Below are positions 1-7,522 of a stretch of 64,000 bases of DNA, piece after piece. The stretch comes from Paraglaciecola psychrophila 170. Lineage in GTDB: Bacteria; Pseudomonadota; Gammaproteobacteria; Enterobacterales; Alteromonadaceae. Every line of letters starts with the position of its first letter. Position 1 is the stretch's first letter. Both the position numbers and the translations under genes were made by a program. The stretch lies in assembly GCF_000347635.1 (NCBI RefSeq), contig NC_020514.1:1860001-1924000 (forward strand). The letters are read 5' to 3'. A model generated the notes under the pieces. The model did not search any database and was not told the DNA's origin. It worked only from the letters and a program-made list of their open reading frames with translations.

Positions 1-111
1 ATTGCTGAGCTGCAACATATGCAGCAAGTGTTAACTGAACTAGCAACCAGTTGCCGTGGTGACAGCAGTCCAGATTGCAGCATATTGCAACAGCTGGCTA
101 AAGGCGAGTGA
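1..111 (+). CDS. MerR-family metal-responsive regulator, C-terminal end (partial)
   Basis: The window opens inside this gene. The last 36 residues form a leucine-rich helix followed by a loop with two cysteines seven residues apart (CRGDSSPDC) and then SILQQL. This matches the C-terminal coiled coil and metal-binding loop of MerR-type regulators of the ZntR/CadR/PbrR/MerR group, which sense soft or divalent metals and activate efflux genes. The DNA-binding domain lies outside the window, so neither the metal nor the target can be read. The call is inference from the cysteine loop. A 7-base inverted repeat (106-112 and 127-133) overlaps the stop codon and could be a weak terminator. Confidence 0.6.
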   Translation: MAELQHMQQVLTELATSCRGDSSPDCSILQQLAKGE

Positions 112-349
112 TCGGAGTGTTTTCACATCACTCTATAATTTACAGAACGATCATTTTTGGATTGAAAACTAGCGTCGATGAATGACCACTTGAACTCACA
201 ATCTAAACGTCATATTCGTATGGGTAAGTGCTAAAGGGAAGTGCTAAAGGTCGCCGTTTTTTTTGAGCTACCAGTCGCTTGTGTTGACTGTGTTTTGTAT
301 TGATTGAACTCACAATTCGAAATTAACAAACAAAAACCGTTATGAGCAT

Positions 350-1483
350 TCAGTGCGCCAAGTTCATCATTAAAAATACCACGATCGCACTTATAATCGG
401 TGATATAAAAAACCATTTCGGTCGGTACAAAATACCCACTAGACTCGTTACATAAAACATTAACCACAATGCCCAATGCATAGCCGAAAACAAGTCAAAA
501 TAACTAAGCAACAATAAGCCGGGCAATGCTTTGACTGCAACATACAACAAACAATAGCTTTGCAATTCAGACCTAGAAATGGGCAAGCTGGTAAAATAGG
601 GTTGATATAAACGCTGTAAAGCTTGCGAATCGAACAAGCTGCTTGCCATCAGCAAAGCGGCACAAAAACTGAGAAACCCAGCAACATAACTCTGCGCTTC
701 ATGTTTTACACCGTTGAACATAATACCCAACATGATTGTCATTAATAACAAACCAACAAAACGTAATCCTTCAGAACGAGGATTCTGTAAATCTGCTTGT
801 AGTTGCAATCTGAATAGCCCTTTAGGCCAGTTACCCAAACTAAAAGAAGGCATAGGTAACTGGCGCTCAATTATGATCGCCACACACCACAACACCAACC
901 ACTGTGTTTTAGCGAATTCATCCGCCATCGAAATAGCCCCTAAGGGTAATATCAACAAGCTCAACCACGGTAATTTGGGCACACGTACTGCACTAACACT
1001 GTAATAACTGACTAAAGCCAGAAGCCCAAAAATAGGCGCTAGCTGTTGAATAATATGTGAAAAGGGAAGAGTGAGAAACCGGTCTGCTGCTCCATATATC
1101 ATCAATAACATTAGGCACAGCGGCCCGAGCAGAAAAATATTAGCGCTGTATACAATTAAACCTGTTTCACACCACCGGCGTTTAACGTCAGTCACCGCTA
1201 AACTATCAACATAATAACGATGCTGGGTGGCCAATACGCCATAGCGCTGTATCAACATCCAACTATAGATAAATAATAAATAGCACCATAAAGTATTTAA
1301 ATACAGGGTGTTTTCACTGCTGGCATCCGCCAGTATGCCCCACGCTACAAAAGGTAAAAAAATCAGCGCCGGCAAAGCAAGAGGAAACAAGGCAACGATA
1401 CCCATACTTAATTGCTTGATGCTGTCTAACCACTGTTTGAGTGATTCGTTATAGAGCCTGAGCCTAAACTGCCAGTAATTCAT
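350..1483 (-). CDS. Multi-spanning membrane protein, probable ABC exporter permease
   Basis: A 377-residue, very hydrophobic protein with about nine to ten predicted membrane segments and a short cytoplasmic N-terminus (MNYWQFRLRLYNES). Its ATG overlaps the stop of the upstream ABC ATPase gene by four bases (ATGA), so the two are probably translationally coupled and form a transporter of the two-gene type (ATPase plus permease). No substrate-binding protein is nearby, which favours export over import. I do not recognise the specific family; DUF6136-type proteins of Alteromonadales are a possibility from memory only. Substrate unknown. Confidence 0.7.
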   Translation of the reverse strand: MNYWQFRLRLYNESLKQWLDSIKQLSMGIVALFPLALPALIFLPFVAWGILADASSENTLYLNTLWCYLLFIYSWMLIQRYGVLATQHRYYVDSLAVTDVKRRWCETGLIVYSANIFLLGPLCLMLLMIYGAADRFLTLPFSHIIQQLAPIFGLLALVSYYSVSAVRVPKLPWLSLLILPLGAISMADEFAKTQWLVLWCVAIIIERQLPMPSFSLGNWPKGLFRLQLQADLQNPRSEGLRFVGLLLMTIMLGIMFNGVKHEAQSYVAGFLSFCAALLMASSLFDSQALQRLYQPYFTSLPISRSELQSYCLLYVAVKALPGLLLLSYFDLFSAMHWALWLMFYVTSLVGILYRPKWFFISPIISAIVVFLMMNLAH

Positions 1484-2169
1484 ACGGGATCTGGCTCACT
1501 GCGTTGCAATTGAATTTGTCTTACTTGCTGATGTTCGGCTGCAATCGCTTCATGACTGGCAATAATGACCTGCCCTGGATAGTCGCTCAGCAGTAAATTA
1601 AGCGCTAATCGCGCTTTGTCATCCAAACCGTTAGCTGGCTCATCAAGTAATAACAACTTTGGTTGATGCATCACTGCAGTGAGCAAACTGAGCTTTTTAT
1701 AATTACCTAAAGACAAGTTATCGACTTTAGTATGCCAATACTGCTTTAAGCCAAATTGTGTGAGCCAATGCTCGTTTGGTTCACAATTAAATTGACGCTG
1801 ATGAAAATCCAATAATTCAGCCACAGTCAAAAACCCGGGTAAGGCCACCTTAGATGCACTAATACCTATATGCTTTTTACTTTCTGTCGTTAACACCGAC
1901 TGTTGATTGAAACTCACCTTACCTGCATCTGGCGTAATGAGACCTGCAGCCAGCATTAATAAAGTGGTTTTGCCACTGCCGTTTGGGCCACTAATAAGGA
2001 CCCTAGGCTCGTTAATCTCGATGCAGAAATCATCGAACACACAGCGGTTTTGGTAATAATGGCTAATTTTTTCAAACACTAACAATCGAAGACTACCTTG
2101 TTGTTTAATCACGCTACAAAATCCGATATTAAAACATTTTTGTTTTGTGCGGTGCAACTTGAGCATCAA
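1480..2169 (-). CDS. ABC transporter ATP-binding protein
   Basis: A single nucleotide-binding domain that would power the membrane partner encoded directly downstream. Visible motifs are Walker A (SGPNGSGKTT), an ABC signature in the degenerate form LSLGNYKKLSL, Walker B plus D-loop (LLLLDEPANGLD) and an H-loop histidine (ASHEA). The first 30 or so residues of the longest reading are basic and unlike the family; translation more likely begins at the in-frame TTG or GTG codons just before FEKISHYYQNR, around 2080. At roughly 200 residues it is compact, like CcmA-type export ATPases. Family certain, substrate unknown. Confidence 0.85.
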   Translation of the reverse strand: MMLKLHRTKQKCFNIGFCSVIKQQGSLRLLVFEKISHYYQNRCVFDDFCIEINEPRVLISGPNGSGKTTLLMLAAGLITPDAGKVSFNQQSVLTTESKKHIGISASKVALPGFLTVAELLDFHQRQFNCEPNEHWLTQFGLKQYWHTKVDNLSLGNYKKLSLLTAVMHQPKLLLLDEPANGLDDKARLALNLLLSDYPGQVIIASHEAIAAEHQQVRQIQLQRSEPDPV

Positions 2170-2470
2170 TCGGGTAACAATAACATTGAAAATTCGCTAT
2201 TGATCTAAACCTCCTATTTACCTTATTGAGGAATTACGGCTAGAGATCGCTTGAAGCCGTCTGTTGTATCAGTGCAAAAGCGGTCATCGTGTACCTTTGA
2301 TTATTACTTCGGCTATACGCCCAAAGCGGACCCAATGACTTAACGGGTTGAACGACATAAATGTGCGATCAGCGGTCCTTGGGCTTAAACTATTTGACGG
2401 CGGCTTCATCTGACATTGCTGACATTGCTGACATTAGTACGATTGAGCTTTTTCCAATTACATCATGAAT

Positions 2471-2516
2471 AATTTAACTTTGTTCTGACCCCGATAGTTC
2501 CTGACCCCGATAGTTC
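2471..2516. repeat. GGGGTCAG-type repeat, copy 1 (with internal tandem)
   Basis: A unit reading ATTTAACTTTGTT followed by CTGACCCCGATAGTTC; the last 16 bases are repeated at once (2485-2500 and 2501-2516). The same 29-base unit recurs at 2844-2873. In several marine gammaproteobacteria such tracts lie beside REP-associated tyrosine transposase genes (recollection, not tested), but no such gene is present here. Confidence 0.6.
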
Positions 2517-2843
2517 CAAAGAGCAAGTCACAATCCAGCGACCCAATAACAAAATCCCCATAGTAACGACACACTACAGATAACCTCCCGCGATATTCTC
2601 CATTGGTGATTATCCGCTAGCTGTCGCAGCTTAGCAGAGTAATCTGGTGCTCAGCGCGACCGACAGCTAACTGATAATCTAAACAAAAGCGGGCGTTTCG
2701 AGTTTTCCAATAGAACGGCAAAAGATTGCTAATAAAGGGAGGCTTTCAGTCATAGATAGTCATCCATTAAAGGGAATACCTTCGCGATATAGGTTGTTTT
2801 TTCATAAATCAAAGACCTAACCCCGAGGTTCCTTTCTCAGGAT

Positions 2844-2873
2844 GATTTAACTTTGTTCTGACCCCGATAGTTC
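2844..2873. repeat. GGGGTCAG-type repeat, copy 2
   Basis: Matches the unit at 2471-2500 over 29 bases. It is preceded by a related degenerate tract (ACCCCGAGGTTCC near 2820-2832), suggesting repeated local duplication. No transposase gene is visible within 2 kb. Confidence 0.6.
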
Positions 2874-2952
2874 AAGAGTTTGCGGTCTGATTGTGATTTA
2901 CACCGTCATTCCGTCATTCCGGTTGGCTTTTGAGCCGGAATCGCTTTGCTCA

Positions 2953-3229
2953 CAAAGCATGCGCTACGCTTACCGTCATCCTTGACGGTTTTGTTTCGAA
3001 TCCCTTCGAACCAATCACTTCTTTTCTACAGCCAAAAGAAGTAACCAAGAAAGGCCGCTCGCCAAACTATGTTCTTCATCCAATTATTTTTGAGATTTAG
3101 CAGGTCGTCGCAATGTGCTCCCAGAACTCTGCGACTCAATTTACATCCATGTAAATTGACCCACTAAATCTCAAAAATAATTGGCGAACATCGATGCGAG
3201 GGTAAATCAAAAGCATCGGCTTCGCCGAC
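2953..3229 (+). repeat. Dispersed ~280-base non-coding element, copy 1
   Basis: It runs from AAAGCATGCGCT to CATCGGCTTCGCCGAC. Shared landmarks in order: GCATGCGCT, a GTCATCC-like hairpin, TCGAATCC..TTCGA, a T-rich block followed by AAGTAACC, TTCATCC, a stem around GAGATTTAGCAGGTCGT, GGGTAAATCAAAAGCATCGG. The same order of landmarks is found inverted at 54731-55038 and in a shorter decayed form at 51118-51290. It also contains an inverted repeat in which CCAATTATTTTTGAGATTTAG pairs with the later CTAAATCTCAAAAATAATTGG, minus minor ends. No open reading frame is conserved between copies. Confidence 0.65.
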
Positions 3230-3322
3230 AGTGAGTTTTAGGTTGCTTTGATATTAATTAACATGGATGTTCTGTTAATTGTTAGATAACTTTCACTTTT
3301 CAACGTACCTCACCCCGCAAGT

Positions 3323-3760
3323 CTAGCCGAAAGGATAATGCGCTCTTTCAAATTTAGGGTCATATTGCGGATCATCTGGTGCAAATTTCGCAATTTGGGG
3401 TTTACCAAACTTCATATCAGCTAAGAAAGGTATTGAGTGCTCGTTTCGACTGTATGTATATTGATCCACATTAAAAGGACCTGCTGAAGTCGAGAAGACA
3501 CTTAGAGCAAAATGTTCGCCGGGCATAAAGTCTTTCACCGAGAACCCTGCAATCCCAACTCTTCCTCCTTGTTTGACGGTGGTTAACAAATTAATTCTAT
3601 CGTTACTGGTAGTTTCGAGCTTCCAAATTGGAGCATTTTGCATCGAAATTTGCAACGATGCATGTGGTTCAACTCCTGTACCCTTATTTTCCAATGAAAG
3701 CATGAATAAACAACTATCAGGATAAGGCCCAAAACTGGCACTTAAACAAATGGGTAGCAT
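3323..3760 (-). CDS. Hypothetical protein; probable C-terminal part of the upstream HNH gene
   Basis: The 145-residue reading looks like a beta-rich domain (for example IWKLETTSNDRINLLTTV) with no motif I recognise. Its apparent start lies 12 bases after the stop of the HNH gene, in the -1 frame. The reading continues upstream without a stop (NRIIHNP before the methionine) into the A7 run at the end of the HNH frame. With one more A the two readings give a single protein of about 321 residues. I therefore regard this as the C-terminal domain of a frameshifted gene, not as an independent protein; no clear ribosome binding site was seen for it. Confidence 0.5.
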   Translation of the reverse strand: MLPICLSASFGPYPDSCLFMLSLENKGTGVEPHASLQISMQNAPIWKLETTSNDRINLLTTVKQGGRVGIAGFSVKDFMPGEHFALSVFSTSAGPFNVDQYTYSRNEHSIPFLADMKFGKPQIAKFAPDDPQYDPKFERAHYPFG

Positions 3761-3771
3761 GGGATTGTGTA

Positions 3772-4287
3772 TTATTCTATTTTTTTGTTGCCTAGCTCCC
3801 CAAATTTAAGTGATTCTCTGTAGCGATGACCTGGGGGGGCAGGTAAATCCTTATACTTCCAATATTGTGACGGCTTGAGGTAGCGTAATACAAAGCCAAC
3901 AACGTCTGAGTTGGCTTCACCCGAGGCAAATGTTCCGGGATTCTGAGTTCCCTTTAGGGCTGCTTTTTCGGCTCGCGCCTTCCAATCAATCAAAGTATCG
4001 ACAGGATATGCGTCGGGATCTTTATCAATCAAAACAGAACACTGCTGGCATAACCAAATTCCATTATTGGGACTCTTTCGATCGATTTCAGTTTGTTGTT
4101 TGTCGAATCTAGGTCCTTTTACTGATGCTGCTGTTATATGTGCAGCCACCCCCAAATTCACAGAGCCCCGGCTACTTTCTTTTGGGCCGTAAGTTAAACG
4201 CCGACAACTAGGATTACTGCAATGGCAGCCTGCTCGATGTGATATTTCACGAATGATTGGCGCTGTAAAATTACCTATCCTTGCCAT
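3772..4287 (-). CDS. HNH-endonuclease-like protein (N-terminal part)
   Basis: The first 110 residues carry a zinc-ribbon HNH fold: CHCSNPSCRRLT, then GVAAHITAAS with the HNH histidine, then NNGIWLCQQCSVLIDKD and a YPVDTLIDWKARAE helix. This arrangement closely resembles the N-terminal nuclease domain of the CBASS effector Cap5 and related stand-alone HNH proteins (family knowledge, no search done). No SAVED domain and no cyclase partner is visible nearby, so a CBASS role is not supported. The frame ends in an A7 run (T run 3780-3786); a one-base shift there joins it to the 3323-3760 reading. The ATG at 4287 has AGGATGAT upstream at rather long spacing. Confidence 0.6.
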   Translation of the reverse strand: MARIGNFTAPIIREISHRAGCHCSNPSCRRLTYGPKESSRGSVNLGVAAHITAASVKGPRFDKQQTEIDRKSPNNGIWLCQQCSVLIDKDPDAYPVDTLIDWKARAEKAALKGTQNPGTFASGEANSDVVGFVLRYLKPSQYWKYKDLPAPPGHRYRESLKFGELGNKKIE

Positions 4288-4777
4288 ATGGTGTCGATCA
4301 TCCTGAAGCTAATTTAATTGATTAATTTTAAACCTGCGGGGTCAGGTTCGCTGAAACGTATAATATGTCATCAAGTTTACCGCTCGGCCTGCTTACTCAT
4401 TTAGTCCGCTTTGGGTCGAAAACTGACCTTAATCCAGACTAACAGACAATTTCCAATCTGTCTGCAATTCGCTCTTTGCTGACGTTACCCAAAGCCTTAG
4501 TCGCTGACCACCTTACAATTATAATAATTGAAGTCTTGTTACCAAACGTCGATATCGAAAAATTTACTAATAATTATCAGGCAGTTACATCGATGTGGCT
4601 AGTACCACTAATTAACGCTTATATAGCCACATATATGCAGTTATTACCAATTTGTCCAATAAGAGCAGATCGTTGACATTTAGGGGGATTTCCGCAATTA
4701 TTTTTTGCTTGGTTGGAAGAAAACGTTTATAAAAGAGATACGTAGAGGCCGAGTAAAAATATGGCCTGAACTATAGA
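4288..4777. other. Non-coding stretch before the cassette array
   Basis: About 490 bases with no supported gene. A GGGGTCAG motif lies near 4339 and short inverted pieces near 4441-4466. An integron attI site and integrase gene would be expected on this side of the array; neither can be seen here or in the rest of the window. Confidence 0.5.
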
Positions 4778-4813
4778 CGACATAATGGGGTGTTTAAACA
4801 CGACATTATGTCG
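4778..4813. repeat. Nested palindrome at a cassette gene start
   Basis: Outer arms CGACATAATG (4778-4787) and CATTATGTCG (4804-4813) pair perfectly and enclose a perfect 12-base palindrome GTGTTTAAACAC (4790-4801). The ATG of the following gene lies inside the downstream arm, so the structure could hide the start codon in the mRNA. Part of the cassette or of an eroded recombination site; role is inference. Confidence 0.55.
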
Positions 4814-5143
4814 TCGACTAAACTGTTAGGTGTATTTGAATTGAAGTATTCGCGTCTACTAAAAACTGTTTTCATTATAGGATGCGTTGCAACAATCAGT
4901 GCGGCTATTTTAGCACCAAAATTAGAAGGTTATGGTGATTTTGTAGCGCAAATATTTTTAGTGTCATTATCACTATTGTCGCTGACTTATTGTTTATATG
5001 CTTTCAATGCTGGTGAGGTCGAGGTAAAGGGGGTTAGTTCAAAGCGTTCAGAATCACCAGGTTATTACTGGTTCGGGATGCTAATTTATCTGTCATTTTC
5101 CATAGCAATGCTATCGATTACTTTTGTGCAACTATACACCTAA
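4808..5143 (+). CDS. Cassette-borne small membrane protein, unknown
   Basis: A 111-residue protein starting MSSTKLLGVFELKYSR with three probable membrane segments (VFIIGCVATISAAIL, IFLVSLSLLSLTYCLYA and MLIYLSFSIAMLSITF). An upstream in-frame GTG at 4790 is possible, but the ATG is preferred. Its stop codon TAA is also the first core base triplet of an attC half-site (TAACAACACGCCCTGAG), the usual layout of an integron gene cassette. I do not recognise the family. The attC behind it has been split by the IS110 element that follows. Confidence 0.6.
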   Translation: MSSTKLLGVFELKYSRLLKTVFIIGCVATISAAILAPKLEGYGDFVAQIFLVSLSLLSLTYCLYAFNAGEVEVKGVSSKRSESPGYYWFGMLIYLSFSIAMLSITFVQLYT

Positions 5144-5157
5144 CAACACGCCCTGAG

Positions 5158-6531
5158 GTGGACAACAAGTATAAATTAGCTATTTACCGCAAATTTTAAT
5201 AGAGGCGAGCCTCTTCGTTTTAGGGCCTCTAAGTATTTTGACTCATCGTATGGCATACTTGTTTTCCAGCACCTAAATAGTATCCTAATCCACTTGAAAG
5301 CTAGCGATCTGATGATGCTGTTATGTGGTTTTCCTTTGCTCTTTTGTTGTTCATAATAAGCCTTAGCCCAAAATGAATAACGTATCGAAAAACCAGCCCA
5401 TTCCACAAAGGTTTGCCTTAAAAAGGTCGGACAACTATAGCGCCAATGTGTCCACATTTTCTTTCCGCTTCGCTCAATGACAGGCGCAATACCGGCATAC
5501 TTTTGCAGTTCACTCGCATCTTTATAACGCTCTCTATTACTCCCAAAGGCCACTAATAATCTTGGGGCTAGTTGAGGGCCAGCACCTGGGAAACTGTCAA
5601 AAATCACCTTGTCATCGTGCGACTTGTAGGCCAGTTTTATGGCTTTATCTAACGACTCAATTCCCTTTAGTAAGACTCTGTATTGTGCAATGAGCACTTC
5701 AACTAATAGTTGGTTCGGTTCTATCACGCCGATGTCTTCGGTTAATGGCATAGCACTTTTGATGCTTAAGATACGTGCATCATTTACCTGAGAATAATGT
5801 GAGTTATGGCTGTTGAAAAAGTCTAAGAGTGTTTGTTTTTTTACTCTTTTAACTTTGGTAAGTGATGGCCATTTACTGATAAAGTCACAGAAGATGAAGG
5901 TGTCTTTTTCTTTAAACCATTCAAGTGCTTGAGGATAATAATTCTTTAAGGTGGCGGTTATTTTATTGGATAAATCCACGCTATCTTGAACTAAGCTCCG
6001 ACGGTACTCAACTAACTGTGCAAGTGAGCGCATAGCCGCTGACTCGGGTTCAATGACGGTGAGCTTGTCCATATGCAGTGTAAGTATTTCGACTTGAATG
6101 AGTGCATCAGAAGGGTCATCTTTCGCGTTACTTGGCGTAAAAGCTTTACGGTAATTAGCCACGGATGACGGGTTAATGGTAAATAAGGTTAGGTGGCTAT
6201 ATTTTGCTAAGGCATAAATAAGAGGACCTTTTTTTAGTTCGCAAGCCACGGCAATTTGTTGATTTGGGTAGCGCTGTTTAAGGCTCATTGCCCAGTCATG
6301 AAACGCTTCAGGTTTACTCTTAATAATACAATAATGGTACTTTTGTGTGTTGATAGGATATTCACATATGTCATGTTTTGTATCTGCCCAATCAATGCCG
6401 ATTAAAGCAGCGAAATCATTAATATTATATGCTTTCATTTTGCAGCTCCTCCGAGTAATGTTACAGATGGAATGTGCTTAAATCTCGTTTCTCGCAGGTC
6501 TTATAGATAGTCGTGGTCGGCAATCCCTGAG
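5158..6531 (-). mobile_element. IS110-family insertion sequence inside an attC site (ends approximate)
   Basis: The element carries one transposase gene read on the minus strand. It separates two pieces of an attC site: CCTAACAACACGCCCTGAG on the left (5139-5157) and CTCGAACGTCTTGTTAG on the right (6562-6578). The right piece is nearly the reverse complement of the left, as expected for the two arms of one attC. CCCTGAG occurs at 5151-5157 and again at 6525-6531, which suggests the boundaries used here; they are not proven. About 18 bases lie downstream of the transposase and about 93 upstream. Members of the IS1111-attC subgroup are known to target attC sites; the long side here is upstream of the gene, as in the IS110 subgroup. 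Confidence 0.6.
5176..6438 (-). CDS. IS110-family transposase (DEDD recombinase)
   Basis: 420 residues. The N-terminal RuvC-like DEDD domain shows D16 (IGIDWADTKHD), E67 (VACELKKG) and the KDDPSDA motif with D107/D108 and D111. A coiled-coil middle follows, then the C-terminal Transposase_20 domain with FPGAGPQLAPRLL and YAGIAPVIERSGKK, the serine of which is the likely nucleophile position. GGAGGAGC lies 5 to 12 bases before the ATG. The reading is intact, so the element may be active. IS110 enzymes work with a bridge RNA encoded in their non-coding end, for which the 6439-6531 segment is the candidate. Somewhat longer than IS621-like enzymes. Confidence 0.93.
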   Translation of the reverse strand: MKAYNINDFAALIGIDWADTKHDICEYPINTQKYHYCIIKSKPEAFHDWAMSLKQRYPNQQIAVACELKKGPLIYALAKYSHLTLFTINPSSVANYRKAFTPSNAKDDPSDALIQVEILTLHMDKLTVIEPESAAMRSLAQLVEYRRSLVQDSVDLSNKITATLKNYYPQALEWFKEKDTFIFCDFISKWPSLTKVKRVKKQTLLDFFNSHNSHYSQVNDARILSIKSAMPLTEDIGVIEPNQLLVEVLIAQYRVLLKGIESLDKAIKLAYKSHDDKVIFDSFPGAGPQLAPRLLVAFGSNRERYKDASELQKYAGIAPVIERSGKKMWTHWRYSCPTFLRQTFVEWAGFSIRYSFWAKAYYEQQKSKGKPHNSIIRSLAFKWIRILFRCWKTSMPYDESKYLEALKRRGSPLLKFAVNS

Positions 6532-6679
6532 TATGCGTTTTGAAATGAGTTGCTCTGTTGGCTCGAACGTCTTGTTAGAAACATTTAATGTTTGCCATTA
6601 AATATTCGTAACCAACAGAAGCATGTTCCACCTAATATAATAGTAAGTTACTTTGTTAGATTAAGTGGCTTGGTCGAAC

Positions 6680-6772
6680 TATAAGCCATTCAAGCAAGAC
6701 AAATAACAGTTGGCTATTGCTCCTTCGTCGCTTATTTTAGCCAACCATTATTTGCCTCTTAATGGGGCGTTA
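6680..6772 (+). other. attC recombination site 1 (integron cassette boundary)
   Basis: It ends in GGGGCGTTA and has the paired inner arms ACAGTTGGCT and TTTTAGCCAAC seen in the other sites. The 5' core is eroded (ATAAGCC instead of TAACAAG). It precedes the 209-residue cassette gene. About 100 bases between the split site and this one hold no gene but a small palindrome (AAACATTTAATGTTT, 6579-6593). Confidence 0.7.
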
Positions 6773-6801
6773 TGCGGTTTCACAATGGAGTAACCTGATA
6801 G

Positions 6802-7431
6802 ATGGATGATTTTTTAAAGGGTGTTTATATTAGCGAGGTAAAAAAACAGTGTGAGTTTGGTCTTGCTGCAATCAAGTACTTGAACCATGCATTACAACAA
6901 ACTAATAACCGTGACTTAGAAAAAGAAGAATCTAGTTTCTATCATTCTGAAGTATTTAGACAAATTCATAGTTTTTTAACACATGCTAGTAACGTATCTA
7001 GAATTATCTGGCCTCCACAGTTCAGACAAAAAAAGAAAGAAACCGATGAAGAATATGAACAACGCTTACAACAGAACGACAAAGTTGTAAGAGGAAGAGT
7101 TTTGAAGGAAGAGTATGATTTAGATGATTCAAATCCTTTAAAACAAAGGACATTACGTGATCACTTAGAGCATTACGATGAACGTCTAGATCATTGGAGA
7201 AATAATAATACAAATAGAGTTATTGTAAGCGATATAATTGGGCCTGCTAATACAATCGTTGGCCCTGCTGAATCAGGATTAATGCGTTGGTTTGATCCAA
7301 CCCGAAATGTTTTTAAATTTCGAGGTGAGGAGTTTGATCTTCAAACTATTGCAACGTCTATCGATGCAATTCTTTCAACTTCTCGTACACTAGAAAATGA
7401 GTTGAGAGAAAGGCGCTTTAACACCGCATAA
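6802..7431 (+). CDS. Cassette-borne hypothetical protein, possibly HEPN-like
   Basis: 209 residues, mostly helical and charged, with no signal peptide or membrane segment. It contains LRDHLEHYDERLDHW, in which R-x4-H resembles the Rx4-6H motif of HEPN ribonuclease-like domains; that resemblance is weak evidence. The C-terminal third has IVGPAESGLMRWFDPTRNVFKF. Its stop codon overlaps the first core bases of attC site 2, so it is the gene of a one-gene cassette. Such cassette genes often encode defence or toxin-antitoxin functions, but no partner gene is present here. Function unknown. Confidence 0.75.
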   Translation: MDDFLKGVYISEVKKQCEFGLAAIKYLNHALQQTNNRDLEKEESSFYHSEVFRQIHSFLTHASNVSRIIWPPQFRQKKKETDEEYEQRLQQNDKVVRGRVLKEEYDLDDSNPLKQRTLRDHLEHYDERLDHWRNNNTNRVIVSDIIGPANTIVGPAESGLMRWFDPTRNVFKFRGEEFDLQTIATSIDAILSTSRTLENELRERRFNTA

Positions 7432-7522
7432 CAAGTCGTTTAAAAGGACAAAAAACAGTTGGCTTTTGCTCCTTCGTCGCTAATTTTAGCCAACTATTTT
7501 ATTGCCTCTTAACGAGGCGTTA
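7429..7522 (+). other. attC recombination site 2
   Basis: A complete 94-base site: TAACAAGTCGTTTAA at the 5' side, ACAGTTGGCT ... TTTTAGCCAACT as the inner pairing arms, and TTAACGAGGCGTTAG at the 3' core. It belongs to the same sequence subfamily as sites 1, 4, 6 and 8. Confidence 0.85.

Larger units (their letters stand above)
2170..3322. other. Repeat-rich non-coding stretch
   Basis: About 1.15 kb with no convincing gene on either strand. It holds a three-unit 9-base tandem (GCTGACATT type) near 2411-2437, two copies of a 29-base repeat ending in CTGACCCCGATAGTTC, and the first copy of a roughly 280-base dispersed element (2953-3229). Each is listed separately or as a finding. The motif GGGGTCAG on the minus strand recurs at about 4339, outside this stretch. 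Confidence 0.7.

Noticed and set aside
3772..4287. A CBASS system around the Cap5-like HNH gene
   Set aside because: No CD-NTase (cyclase), no SAVED domain and no other CBASS partner is visible within several kilobases; only the HNH domain is similar.
4288..4777. An integron integrase or attI site next to the array
   Set aside because: No tyrosine-recombinase motifs in any frame in this stretch or elsewhere in the window.
5151..6531. CCCTGAG at both sides as a true target-site duplication of the IS
   Set aside because: IS110-family elements generally do not make such duplications by a DDE-like mechanism; the repeat more probably reflects the recombination core or is chance, so it is used only as an approximate boundary.
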